Translations under genes and position numbers: made by a program
In this document: positions 43,349 through 51,396 of the stretch, one piece after another
Layout of the letters: the number at the start of each line of letters is the position of its first letter
Numbering within the stretch: the first letter of the stretch is position 1
The notes under the pieces: generated by a model
What the model was told of the DNA's origin: nothing
Databases searched by the model: none
The model's input: only the letters and a program-made list of their open reading frames with translations
Source: Nocardia carnea
GTDB taxonomy: Bacteria; Actinomycetota; Actinomycetes; Mycobacteriales; Mycobacteriaceae
Length of the DNA stretch: 64,000 bases
NCBI RefSeq assembly: GCF_029868325.1
Contig: NZ_JARWNW010000237.1
Span: 53,796-117,795 of the forward strand
Direction: 5' to 3'

Positions 43349-44037
43349 GCCTGAATCTGATCGATATCACTCTTACTTATCCGGACGGTGACAATCGTCT
43401 GACGGCTTTGGACAAGGTCGGCCTGGAGGTTCCCCGGGGAAGTCTGACTGCGGTGGTCGGTCCTTCCGGTTCCGGTAAGTCGAGTCTGCTCGCTGTCGCG
43501 GCTACCTTGATCACTCCCGACGCCGGGACGGTGGTCATCGACGGTACGTCGACCACGGGTCTGCGCCGTAGTGAGCTGACCGATCTGCGCCGCAGCACGA
43601 TCGGGATCGTCTTCCAGCAGCCGAATCTCATCGCCTCGCTGACCGCTGTCGAACAGTTGCAGGTGATGGCCCATATCGATGGCCGTACACCGGGTGCGGT
43701 ACGTGGGCGGGCGATGGAGCTGCTGGATGCGGTCGGCCTGGCGGAGGTGGCGGGGCGTCGTCCGCACCAGCTTTCGGGTGGCCAGCGGCAGCGTGTCGGT
43801 ATTGCGCGGGCGTTGATGAACGAGCCCACGGTGCTGCTGGTCGACGAGCCCACCAGCGCCCTCGATCACGACCGCGGCGCCGCGGTCCTGGATTTGATCG
43901 CCGGCCTGACCCATCAGCGGTCCAGCGCCACGGTGCTGGTCACCCATGATCGGGCCCATCTCGCTGTCGCCGACCAGGTTGCCGAGGTGCACGACGGCCG
44001 GTTGCGGTCGCCGGCGACAGCTCACGGTTTCCGCTGA
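43345..44037 (+). CDS. ABC transporter ATP-binding protein (LolD/MacB type)
   Basis: A 230-residue ATPase. Walker A GPSGSGKSSL is at about 40-49, the Q-loop in GIVFQQPNLIASLTAVEQLQ, signature LSGGQRQRVGIARAL, Walker B VLLVDEPTSALD and the switch His in VLVTHDRAH. It matches the LolD-like ATPases that pair with FtsX-type permeases. The ATG overlaps the permease stop by 4 bases, showing coupling. Confidence 0.95.
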   Translation: MSLNLIDITLTYPDGDNRLTALDKVGLEVPRGSLTAVVGPSGSGKSSLLAVAATLITPDAGTVVIDGTSTTGLRRSELTDLRRSTIGIVFQQPNLIASLTAVEQLQVMAHIDGRTPGAVRGRAMELLDAVGLAEVAGRRPHQLSGGQRQRVGIARALMNEPTVLLVDEPTSALDHDRGAAVLDLIAGLTHQRSSATVLVTHDRAHLAVADQVAEVHDGRLRSPATAHGFR

Positions 44038-44085
44038 GCCGGTGCGGAGGAAAGGGAAAGCGATGACGCCAGTAGCTTGTCGAGC

Positions 44086-44976
44086 ATGGATATCGAGGGA
44101 CCGAGCCGGACAGCGCTCGTGACTGCCTACGCCCGTGCCTACCATCACGTTTTCGACCGGCCGAGGATTCTTGCCGATCCACTGGCGGCACGTCTGCTGG
44201 GTGTCTCGGTGGATGAGCTGGCCGAATTGGGGCGGCCGGCGGTGGATCGTCCTGGTAGCGGTGGTGGCATGGATATCCTGCGGCTGGGTGTCGGTGATCG
44301 GCCGCGTCGCCTGTTCTTTGCTGCCCGTGCCCGTTTCGCCGAGGATCGGGTGGCCGAGGCCGCTGCTGCCGGTGTGGGACAGGTCGTGATCCTCGGGGCG
44401 GGCCTGGATACCTTCGCCTACCGCAACCCGCATCCTGGTCTGCGTGTATTCGAGGTCGACCACCCTGCTACCCAAGCGTGGAAACAGCAACGCCTCACCG
44501 CATCCGGTTTCGACCTGCCTGAACAGGTGACTTTCGTGCCGGTCGACTTCGAAACCGACACACTCGCAGAACGATTGGCGGCCGCCGGATTCGGCCGGGC
44601 CGATCCGGCCGTCTTCGTGTGGCTCGGTGTCGTCTTCTATCTGACTCCGGATGCCGTCCGCGCCACCCTCGAATACATTGCTTCCCACTCCGCGCCGGTA
44701 GAGGTGGTCTTCGACTACCTGCAGTCGGCACGTACCGACGCGGATCGCGCACAGTTGCAGGCGCGCGCACATCGAGCGGCCGCTGTCGGCGAACCCTGGT
44801 TCAGCTACTTCACTCCTGACGACGTCGCGGCGCAGTTGCGTGCGCTCGGCTTCACCGATATCGAAGACCGCTCTGCCGCGGACCTGATCGCCGGGTATCT
44901 GGACGGATCCGCGGAATTCGCGGGTGAGCCGCCGGAGGCGCTGCGCCCGGTTCGCGTACTGCGGGCGAGCCGCTGA
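44086..44976 (+). CDS. Class I SAM methyltransferase, leucine-carboxyl-methyltransferase-like
   Basis: A 296-residue protein of the LCM/TIGR00027-type group abundant in nocardiae and mycobacteria. It starts MDIEGPSRTALVTAYARAYH and has RILADPLAARLLG, the SAM-binding VVILGAGLDTFAYRNPHPGL, the acidic FEVDHPATQAWKQQRL and VWLGVVFYLTPDAVRATLEY. These proteins are usually called polyketide-type O-methyltransferases, but substrates are mostly unknown. It lies 48 bases after the ABC ATPase gene on the same strand and may be transcribed with it. Confidence 0.9.
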   Translation: MDIEGPSRTALVTAYARAYHHVFDRPRILADPLAARLLGVSVDELAELGRPAVDRPGSGGGMDILRLGVGDRPRRLFFAARARFAEDRVAEAAAAGVGQVVILGAGLDTFAYRNPHPGLRVFEVDHPATQAWKQQRLTASGFDLPEQVTFVPVDFETDTLAERLAAAGFGRADPAVFVWLGVVFYLTPDAVRATLEYIASHSAPVEVVFDYLQSARTDADRAQLQARAHRAAAVGEPWFSYFTPDDVAAQLRALGFTDIEDRSAADLIAGYLDGSAEFAGEPPEALRPVRVLRASR

Positions 44977-44994
44977 GGATCCCCTCGCCCGGGC

Positions 44995-45014
44995 CCAGTG
45001 CTTCGGTGCACTGG
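44995..45014. terminator. Hairpin between methyltransferase and recombinase genes
   Basis: Arms CCAGTGC (44995-45001) and GCACTGG (45008-45014) around a TTCGGT loop, in the 38-base gap between the convergent genes. Confidence 0.55.
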
Positions 45015-46211
45015 TCAGAGGCCGAGTTTGGTGACGGCGTTGTCGGCGAGGGGGTCGGCGGTTCGGATGTAGCGGTGGACGGTGCGGGGGTTGCTCCAGC
45101 GGCCTTGGCGCATGATTTCGCGGTCGGCGGCGCCGCCGAGGGCGGCTTGGGTGGCGAAGCCCGCGCGCAGGGAGTGGCCGGAGAAGAGGGTGGGGTCGAG
45201 TCCGGCGCGGGCGGCGTAGCGTTTGACGATTTCGGCGACCGCGCGGCCGGAGAGTGCGGTGGCGCCGATTCCGCCGTGGCGGTTGACGGCGGGGAACAGG
45301 GGTTGTGCGGGGGTGAGGCGGGGGTCGGGGTGGTAGCTGTGGCAGCGGTGGATGTGGGGTTCGCCGATGGGGTTTTCGTCGATCCAGGTGTGGACGCCGC
45401 GGGGGTTTTCGGTGTGGGCGGCGAGTAGGTGTAGCCAGTCGGCGCAGGCGCAGATGGGGCAGGTGTGTGCTTGGCTGCCGCGGGGCAGGGCGACGTGTTG
45501 TTCGGTGATGCCGGTGGGGTCGGTTTTGGTGGTGGGCAGGTGGATGAGCAGGAGTGGTTCGCCGGTGGTGTGGTCGGTGCCGAAGTGGATATCGGCGATG
45601 CGGAGGGCGGCGAGTTCGCTGCGGCGCAGAGCGCCGGCGAAGCCGAGGAGTAGGAGCAGGGTGTCGCGGCGGCGGGCGGGTTCGCCGGGCCGGCCGGGTT
45701 CGGGGAGGCCGGTGAGGAGTTCACCGAGGGTGTGCAGCAGGATCGGGCGTTTGCGGGTGGGCCGGGTGCGGCGGGTGCGGCGGATTCCGCGGAGGGTGAG
45801 GCGGACGACGTCGCTGCGGGTGGGCGCGGGTAGTCCGTTGGCGGCGTGGACGGCGGCGATGGCGGCAGATTTTCGTTCGAGGGTTGCGGGGCTGTAGGCG
45901 TGGCGGCCGTTGGCGGTGCGGGCGTCGGCGGCGGCGGCGAGGTAGACGGCGACGTCGAGTGGGTCGGCGGGGAGGGCGGTGCGGTTTTCGCGGGCGCACC
46001 AGGCGGCCCAGGCGATCCAGTCGGTGCGGTAGGCGCGCAATGTGTTGGGGGATTGGGAGGCGGTGAGGTAGCGGCCGAGCGCGGTGGCTTGTTCGGTGTC
46101 GAAGCGTTCGCGGACGTTACGTAGTGCGGCGGTGTCGACGAGGACGCTGGTGACGCCGCGGCGGAGTTCGGTGCGCACGGTGTCGGGTAGGTCGACGGCT
46201 GTTTCGGTCAC
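45015..46211 (-). CDS. Tyrosine recombinase, TnpS-like
   Basis: A 398-residue site-specific recombinase. The core-binding SAM-like domain is at about 38-150 (SPNTLRAYRTDWIAWAAWCA). The catalytic set is complete: Arg in GALRRSELAAL (about 196), Lys in LPTTKTD (229), HSLR (His 346, Arg 349), Trp 372 in GRWSN and nucleophile Tyr 381 in VHRYIR. A CPICAC cluster lies within the catalytic domain (251-256). GTG 46211 is preceded by GAGGAGAACC. It diverges from a zinc-finger/coiled-coil gene across a palindrome-rich gap, the TnpS-res-TnpT arrangement of Tn4651; the analogy is inference, the recombinase call is not. No transposase, integrase attachment tRNA or phage gene adjoins it. Confidence 0.92.
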   Translation of the reverse strand: MTETAVDLPDTVRTELRRGVTSVLVDTAALRNVRERFDTEQATALGRYLTASQSPNTLRAYRTDWIAWAAWCARENRTALPADPLDVAVYLAAAADARTANGRHAYSPATLERKSAAIAAVHAANGLPAPTRSDVVRLTLRGIRRTRRTRPTRKRPILLHTLGELLTGLPEPGRPGEPARRRDTLLLLLGFAGALRRSELAALRIADIHFGTDHTTGEPLLLIHLPTTKTDPTGITEQHVALPRGSQAHTCPICACADWLHLLAAHTENPRGVHTWIDENPIGEPHIHRCHSYHPDPRLTPAQPLFPAVNRHGGIGATALSGRAVAEIVKRYAARAGLDPTLFSGHSLRAGFATQAALGGAADREIMRQGRWSNPRTVHRYIRTADPLADNAVTKLGL

Positions 46212-46228
46212 GGTTCTCCTCGTCGGTA

Positions 46229-46243
46229 ATTGCGTCACGCAAT
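46229..46243. repeat. Palindrome next to the recombinase start
   Basis: ATTGCGT-C-ACGCAAT: perfect 7-base arms around one base, 18 bases upstream of the recombinase GTG. Position suits an autoregulatory or accessory-protein site. Confidence 0.6.
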
Positions 46244-46278
46244 ACGTTGCGTTCGACCGAACGTAACGAAACGTATTG
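46240..46278. repeat. Nested inverted repeats in the recombinase/coiled-coil interval
   Basis: Outer arms CAATACGTT (46240-46248) and AACGTATTG (46270-46278) are perfectly complementary. Between them, CGTTGCGTTCG and CGAACGTAACG (46245-46255 and 46258-46268) form an inner inverted repeat with one mismatched pair. Related GTTTCGT/ACGAAAC elements recur at 46387-46398 and 46417-46423, on the coiled-coil gene side. These resemble clustered sites for a KfrA/TnpT-like DNA-binding protein. Confidence 0.6.
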
Positions 46279-46308
46279 ATCGGGAACGAATCTCCCGCAA
46301 CCCTACCT

Positions 46309-46347
46309 GCCTAACCGCCGATAATGTTCACTTATCGGCGGTTAGGC
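46309..46347. other. Candidate recombination core site (loxP/dif/res-like)
   Basis: Perfect 16-base inverted arms, GCCTAACCGCCGATAA (46309-46324) and TTATCGGCGGTTAGGC (46332-46347), flank the asymmetric 7-base spacer TGTTCAC. Two recombinase-binding arms around a 6-8 base spacer is the known architecture of tyrosine-recombinase core sites (loxP, FRT, dif). It lies between the divergent recombinase and coiled-coil genes, with AT-rich arm ends next to the spacer as is usual for strand exchange. A terminator role is unlikely because both flanking genes read away from it. Confidence 0.75.
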
Positions 46348-46441
46348 CTGAGAGGGTCTCCACAGGGCCCCGCACGCCTACTTCGAGTTTCGTTTCGTGT
46401 CATACCGTTTGATTCGACGAAACCAACGCTACGATTCCCGG

Positions 46442-47569
46442 GTGCCGACAACCTGCAACTATCCCGGCTGCACCCAGCCCATCCCACGCCCCTCCGGCCC
46501 CGGCCGCCCCTCGGAATACTGCGATCGCCCCGAGCACACGCGATGGCGCGCCTGGCGCGAAAGGCAACGGCTACAACAGGAAGCCGACCCCCAGCCCGAT
46601 TCCGTCACCGTGACGCAAACCGGCCCGGTCACCGCCGCCCGGCTCCGCGCCGACGAACTACTCACTCAATTCCGCAACCTGGCCGAACAACTCGGCACAA
46701 CCCTCAACGCCGCAGTCACCGAAATGTCGACACTGGCCGACCCCTCGGCAGCCGAAGCGCAGGTTCAGGCAGTACAAGCCGACGCCGCGCGCCGTATCGC
46801 CGAAGCCGAAATGGCCGCGGCCGCCGCCGAACAGGCACGCCGCGACGCACAGCAGGCCCGGATCCGCGCGGAGGAAGCAGCCGAGGACGCAGCAGCCACC
46901 GCAGATACCGCCGAAGCCCGCATCGCGGAAGCCCGATCACAGACCGCGGCCGCCGAAATCGCCCGCGACGACGCACTGCACGAGGTGGAGGCCGTCACCA
47001 CCCGCGCCGCCGACGACGTTTTCGCGGCCCGCTGCGCGGCCGAGGAAGATATCCGGACCGCCCGGAACGAGGCCGCCGCCGAGATCGAGCGGGTCCGCGC
47101 CGAATGCGCCGGGGAAATCGAGCGCGCCCGCCGCGCCGCCGACGCCGATATCGAACGCGCGGACCGGGAGAACACCCAGAAGGTGAAGGCGGCCACCGCC
47201 GACCGGGACCTGGCCGTACAGCGGGCCGCCGATACCGAGCGCGCCTTGGAACGGGCCGAACGGTCGGCCACCGAACGGGAGGAAGCAGCCCGGGAAGCAC
47301 GCACCGAATTGCAGCGGCTACGCGCCGAGTACGACACCGTCCGGCAGGACCTCGCCGACACTCGTCGCACCGCGGCCGCGGATCTGGCCGCGGCCCGCGC
47401 CGAGACCGCCACCGCCGTCGAGCAGGTGCGTACGGAAACCGCGCAACGTATCGAGGCACTCGATCAGGCCCGCGCGCAGACCTTGGCCCGCGCGGAGCGT
47501 GCGGAACAGCAATTGGACACCCTGCTGTCGGAGCGGGCGGCGTCACACACCCAACCGGATCCGGTGTAA
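46442..47569 (+). CDS. Zinc-finger coiled-coil protein, TnpT/KfrA-like
   Basis: A 375-residue protein. Residues 1-40 carry a short Cys/His motif (TTCNYPGCTQPIPRP, then GRPSEYCDRPEHTRW) consistent with a small zinc-binding element. From about 60 to the end it is one long coiled coil of Ala, Glu, Arg and Gln (AEQARRDAQQARIRAEEAAE; EREEAAREARTELQRLRAEY). This N-terminal DNA-binding plus long coiled-coil plan is that of KfrA and of TnpT, the helper of TnpS in Tn4651. GTG 46442 is taken because it starts at the Cys motif; no clear ribosome binding site. Role as recombination helper is inferred from the divergent recombinase. Confidence 0.75.
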   Translation: MPTTCNYPGCTQPIPRPSGPGRPSEYCDRPEHTRWRAWRERQRLQQEADPQPDSVTVTQTGPVTAARLRADELLTQFRNLAEQLGTTLNAAVTEMSTLADPSAAEAQVQAVQADAARRIAEAEMAAAAAEQARRDAQQARIRAEEAAEDAAATADTAEARIAEARSQTAAAEIARDDALHEVEAVTTRAADDVFAARCAAEEDIRTARNEAAAEIERVRAECAGEIERARRAADADIERADRENTQKVKAATADRDLAVQRAADTERALERAERSATEREEAAREARTELQRLRAEYDTVRQDLADTRRTAAADLAAARAETATAVEQVRTETAQRIEALDQARAQTLARAERAEQQLDTLLSERAASHTQPDPV

Positions 47570-47644
47570 TCGCGGCACCATCCAGGATCGTTCCCCCTCC
47601 GGGGCCACCCGGCCGAACTCGTTCCAGGACGCTACCGTGGCCTC

Positions 47645-48007
47645 ATGGCCGAGGACCCGCTGCCACGTCTACGCCGGCTGTGCACCGCGCTGCCGGAAAC
47701 CACCGAACGGCTCAGCCACGGCGAACCCACCTGGTTCGTGCGTGGTAGGAAAACGTTCGTCACCTACGCCGATCACCATCACGACGACCGGCTGGGTTTC
47801 TGGTGCGCGGCCCCGCCGGGCGCGCAGGAGGCGCTGGTGGCGGCGGAACCACAGCGGTTTTTCCGGCCACCGTATGTGGGGCATCGCGGCTGGCTCGGTG
47901 TGTACTTGGATGTCCCGGTGGATTGGGCGGAGGTCGCCGAAATCGTCACCGACGCCTACCGGGTGGTGGCGCCGAAATCGCTGGTGGCTCTCCTCGACCA
48001 GCTGTAG
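47645..48007 (+). CDS. MmcQ/YjbR-family protein
   Basis: A 120-residue MmcQ/YjbR (DUF419) protein: LPETTERLSHGEPTWFVRGR, the YADHHHDDRLGFWCA segment, FFRPPYVGHRGWLGVYLDV and VAPKSLVALLDQL at the end. The fold resembles DNA-binding CyaY-like domains; function unsettled. ATG 47645. It converges on the S9 peptidase gene with 6 bases between the stops. Confidence 0.92.
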   Translation: MAEDPLPRLRRLCTALPETTERLSHGEPTWFVRGRKTFVTYADHHHDDRLGFWCAAPPGAQEALVAAEPQRFFRPPYVGHRGWLGVYLDVPVDWAEVAEIVTDAYRVVAPKSLVALLDQL

Positions 48008-48013
48008 CCCGTG

Positions 48014-49975
48014 CTAAGGGGTTGCGTTGCCGGTAGCGGGCGCCGGCGAGTCCTGCTCGGGACTGCGGCCGCCGAGGTGGCGGGCGAAATGCTGTTCGAT
48101 CGCGCGGTACAGCATGACCTGGTTTTCCGGGTTGTCGAAACCGTGTCCCTCGTCCTCGGCGACCAGGTACTCCACCGGGACGCCGCGTTCACGCAGCCGG
48201 GCCACGATATTGTCCGATTCGGCCCGCACGACGCGGACATCGTTGGCGCCCTGGGCGACCAGCAGCGGGGTGCGGATCTCGTCGACCATGGTGATCGGTG
48301 AGCGGGCCAGCATATCGGCTTCCTGTTCCGGGATCTCCGGGTCACCGACGTAGCGGTACCAGTTGTTGACACTGTAGGCGCGGGTGAACGGTGGCAGGGT
48401 GCGCAGGAAGTTGGCGAGGTCGGAGATCCCGACGTAGTCGACGGCCGCGGCGAAACGGTCCGGGGTGACGGTGACACCGACGAGGGCGGCGTAACCCCCG
48501 TAGGAGCCGCCGTAGATTCCGATACGGCCGGGATCGGCGTACCCCTCGGAGACGGCCCAGTCGACCGCGTCGATCAGGTCGTCGTGCATCGCGCGGGCGA
48601 ATTCGCCGATCGCGGCGGTGACATGCCGTTTCCCGTAGCCAAGCGACCCCCGGAAGTTCACCTGCAGTACCGCGTAGCCGCGGTTGGCGAGGAACTGCAC
48701 ATCGTTGCTGTACCCCCACGAGTCGTGGTACCAGGGCCCGCCGTGCACCACCAGTACCAGCGGGAGGTCGCGGGGTGCCACGCCGACCGGGAGGGTGAGG
48801 TAGCCGTGCAGGGGTAGCCCGTCGCGGGCCGGGAAGTCGACGGGTTGCATGGGGGCCATGGTTTCCGGGGCGCGGTCCGGGTAGGACCGGAACAGGCGGC
48901 GGGCTTGGCCGGTGGTGTGGTCGTAGAACCAGGTGACACCGGGGTCGCGGTCGTGGACGAAGGTGGCGATCCAGCGCTGCCCCGAGTCGTCGCCGGACAG
49001 GGTTCCGAGCACCCCATCGGACAGTTTCTGCAGCTGGGCGTGGATTTCGGCGAAATGGGGGTCGAGGATCTCGAGATGGGGGCGGCCGGCTACGAAGCGG
49101 GCGGCGAGGATTTCGCCGGTGCGCCGATGGGTGTGGACCGGGGGTGGCAGCACGCCGGGCAGCATCATCCCGCTGAGGTCCAGGTCGTGGCCGTCGACCG
49201 CGGCGACCACGGTGTCCGCCCCCGTCTCGTGGTCGATGCGGACCAGCCGCAGGTTGTCGCCGTCCTGGAAGGACCCGACGAGCAGGCCTTTCCCGTCGGC
49301 GGTGACCTGCTGGGGGTGCACACTCATCGGGTGTTCGGCGCCACCGAGCCGGCGCAGTTGCCGTGCCCGGCCGGTGGTGTCGATCGCGGAGATCTCGACG
49401 GCACCGTCCGCGGTGAGCGCGGTGCGGAACACAGGCGCACCGGCGCGGTCGAGCAGCACGGTGGCTGTCGGTTCGTCCTGTTCGAGATGCAGGGTCGTTT
49501 CACCGGTGGCGACGTCGATGCGGAAGATATCGAAGAACAGGGGCCGCCGGTTCATGGTGACCAGCACGCTGCCGGGTATCGACGGCAGGTCCTCGGCGCC
49601 CACCACCCGTGACCCCGGGTCCATCGGGGTGAGGTCGACGGCGGGAGCTCCGGGGTCGTCGAGGTCGGCGCGATACAGGTGCCAGTCTTCGTTGCCGTCG
49701 GTGTCCTGCAGGTAGAGCAGCCAGCGGGGGTCGTCGGTCCAGTAGTAGGTGGTGATCCCGCGGCGGGTGTCGTGGGTGACGGGGATCGCGTCGTCGTGGG
49801 TTGCGTCGATATCGCGGACCCAGACGTTGCGGCGGCCGCGGTGTGGGGCGAGGTAGGCGATGCGGGTGCCGTCGGGGGAGATCGAGGGGTTCGCGAAGTG
49901 CGGGTCGGCGAAGAAGGTGTCGATATCGATCAGGGCCGGTCGCTGGTCGGTCGGGTCTCCGGTCGTCATGGTCAT
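48014..49975 (-). CDS. S9 family prolyl-oligopeptidase-like peptidase
   Basis: A 653-residue serine peptidase. An N-terminal beta-propeller (about 20-380, with YLAPHRGRRNVWVRDID and WLLYLQDTDGNEDWHLYRAD) precedes the hydrolase domain (about 390-640). The catalytic Ser is in GIYGGSYGGYAALVG, Asp in LLVAQGANDVRV and His in EDEGHGFDNPENQ. No signal peptide, so probably cytoplasmic, with acylaminoacyl-peptidase or dipeptidyl-peptidase-like action. ATG 49975 has GGGAGCGCGCCAT upstream. Confidence 0.93.
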   Translation of the reverse strand: MTMTTGDPTDQRPALIDIDTFFADPHFANPSISPDGTRIAYLAPHRGRRNVWVRDIDATHDDAIPVTHDTRRGITTYYWTDDPRWLLYLQDTDGNEDWHLYRADLDDPGAPAVDLTPMDPGSRVVGAEDLPSIPGSVLVTMNRRPLFFDIFRIDVATGETTLHLEQDEPTATVLLDRAGAPVFRTALTADGAVEISAIDTTGRARQLRRLGGAEHPMSVHPQQVTADGKGLLVGSFQDGDNLRLVRIDHETGADTVVAAVDGHDLDLSGMMLPGVLPPPVHTHRRTGEILAARFVAGRPHLEILDPHFAEIHAQLQKLSDGVLGTLSGDDSGQRWIATFVHDRDPGVTWFYDHTTGQARRLFRSYPDRAPETMAPMQPVDFPARDGLPLHGYLTLPVGVAPRDLPLVLVVHGGPWYHDSWGYSNDVQFLANRGYAVLQVNFRGSLGYGKRHVTAAIGEFARAMHDDLIDAVDWAVSEGYADPGRIGIYGGSYGGYAALVGVTVTPDRFAAAVDYVGISDLANFLRTLPPFTRAYSVNNWYRYVGDPEIPEQEADMLARSPITMVDEIRTPLLVAQGANDVRVVRAESDNIVARLRERGVPVEYLVAEDEGHGFDNPENQVMLYRAIEQHFARHLGGRSPEQDSPAPATGNATP

Positions 49976-50105
49976 ATGGCGCGCTCCCTCTGTTCCTGCT
50001 CACGATGTCGTCACCGACTCAACACTGTGACGTAGCGGCATACTCAACCCCGGCGCGCCGTGTCCCCGGCCACGTTCCCGCCCGGTGCCGGTTCCAGATT
50101 GTGGA

Positions 50106-51323
50106 TTACATGCGCAGAGGGAGCCCCGCTTCGATCCGCGCGATTCGGTCGGCGTGCACGATATGCGCTCGTTCGAGCAGTGCGACCAGTTCGGTTTCGC
50201 CTTCGCGGATGCGCCGCCGGTATTTGGCGGGCAGTCCGGCGAGCGTTTTCTCTTCACCGAGCATCTTGTTGTAGGTGCGTTCGCGCAGGGTCTGGTCGGC
50301 TTCGTAACCGAGGTCGAGGTAGCGGGTGGCGTGGCGGCGGGCATTCCCGACGGCGGTTTGCGCACGCCCGGCGGGGCTGAGCAGGGACGCGACGACGGTG
50401 ACCACCAGTATCAGCACGATGAGGGCCAGCGACAGGCCGGTGGAGATCTCGGTGACCGGTACCGGTTCGCCATGATTGATGAACGGGACGTTGTTTTCGT
50501 GGAGGGCGTGCAGGACGAGTTTGACGCCGATGAGCGCCAGGATCGCGGCGAGACCGAACCCGAGGTAGATCAGGCGGTCCAGCAGCCCTTCGAGCAGGAA
50601 GAACAGCTGGCGCAGGCCGAGCAGGGAGAACGCGGTGGCGGTGAAGACGATGAACACGTTCTGGGTGAGCCCGAAGATGGCGGGTATGGAGTCGAGGGCG
50701 AACAGGACGTCGGTGCCGCCGATGGCGACCATGGCGAGCACCATCGGAGTCATATGGCGGCGGCCGTCGACGGTGGTGAACAGTTTGTCGCCGTCGTAGG
50801 TGTCGCTGGTGCGCAGGAAGCGCCGGGCCAGCCGCAGGACGATATTGTCGCCGGCGTGGCTGTCCTCCCCTTCGGGGCGGAGCATATTGCCGGCGGTGAG
50901 GAGCAGGGCGGCACCGAACAGGTAGAACACCCACGCGAACCGGTTGATGAGGGTGGCGCCGACGAAGATGAATCCGGTGCGCACCACGAGGGAGAACACG
51001 ATTCCGACGAGCAGCACCTTCTGCTGGGCGGCGCTGGGGACGCGGAAGGTGGTCATGATGATGAGGAAGACGAACAGGTTGTCCACCGAGAGCGCTTTCT
51101 CGGTGATGTAACCGGCGAAGTACTCCAGGCCCATATCGGATCCGCCGAACCCCCACACCGCGAACCCGAACGCCACCGCGACACCGATATAGGCGGCCGA
51201 CCACACCGCGGCTTCGGTGAGCGACGGGGTGTGGGCGCTGCGGACGTGAAAGAAGAAGTCGAACAGCAACAGTCCGGCGATCAGTGCGAGGGTGCAGCCC
51301 CATACCAGCGCGGGAACGGTCAC
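50106..51323 (-). CDS. TerC family integral membrane protein
   Basis: A 405-residue polytopic protein with about nine helices. TerC hallmarks are FAGYITEKALSVDNLFVFLI and GGTDVLFALDSIPAIFGLTQ, the two acidic SxDN/ALDSIPA motifs thought to bind metal, with a large loop between. TerC/Alx-type proteins are linked to tellurite resistance and, more recently, Mn2+ export. A 60-residue soluble C-terminal tail is rich in Arg and Glu. GTG 51323 follows AGGAGGCCGTC. No yybP-ykoY-like manganese riboswitch is recognisable in the short upstream gap. Confidence 0.9.
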   Translation of the reverse strand: MTVPALVWGCTLALIAGLLLFDFFFHVRSAHTPSLTEAAVWSAAYIGVAVAFGFAVWGFGGSDMGLEYFAGYITEKALSVDNLFVFLIIMTTFRVPSAAQQKVLLVGIVFSLVVRTGFIFVGATLINRFAWVFYLFGAALLLTAGNMLRPEGEDSHAGDNIVLRLARRFLRTSDTYDGDKLFTTVDGRRHMTPMVLAMVAIGGTDVLFALDSIPAIFGLTQNVFIVFTATAFSLLGLRQLFFLLEGLLDRLIYLGFGLAAILALIGVKLVLHALHENNVPFINHGEPVPVTEISTGLSLALIVLILVVTVVASLLSPAGRAQTAVGNARRHATRYLDLGYEADQTLRERTYNKMLGEEKTLAGLPAKYRRRIREGETELVALLERAHIVHADRIARIEAGLPLRM

Positions 51324-51396
51324 GACGGCCTCCTGACTGGTGCCCTCGAACGTGTCTCGCTGCGACTGTAGTGCCCGGGCGGCGCCGGGTTGCGGT

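Noticed and set aside
45015..46211. Phage or integrative-element integrase
   Set aside because: No tRNA attachment site, excisionase, phage or conjugation genes adjoin it; the divergent coiled-coil partner fits a TnpS-type role better.
46309..46347. Reading the 16-bp-arm palindrome as a transcription terminator
   Set aside because: Both adjacent genes start here and read away, there is no T-run, and the AT-rich arm ends and 7-bp spacer fit a recombination core better.
51324..51396. Manganese (yybP-ykoY) riboswitch before terC
   Set aside because: Only 73 bases separate terC from the upstream gene and no conserved riboswitch core is recognisable.
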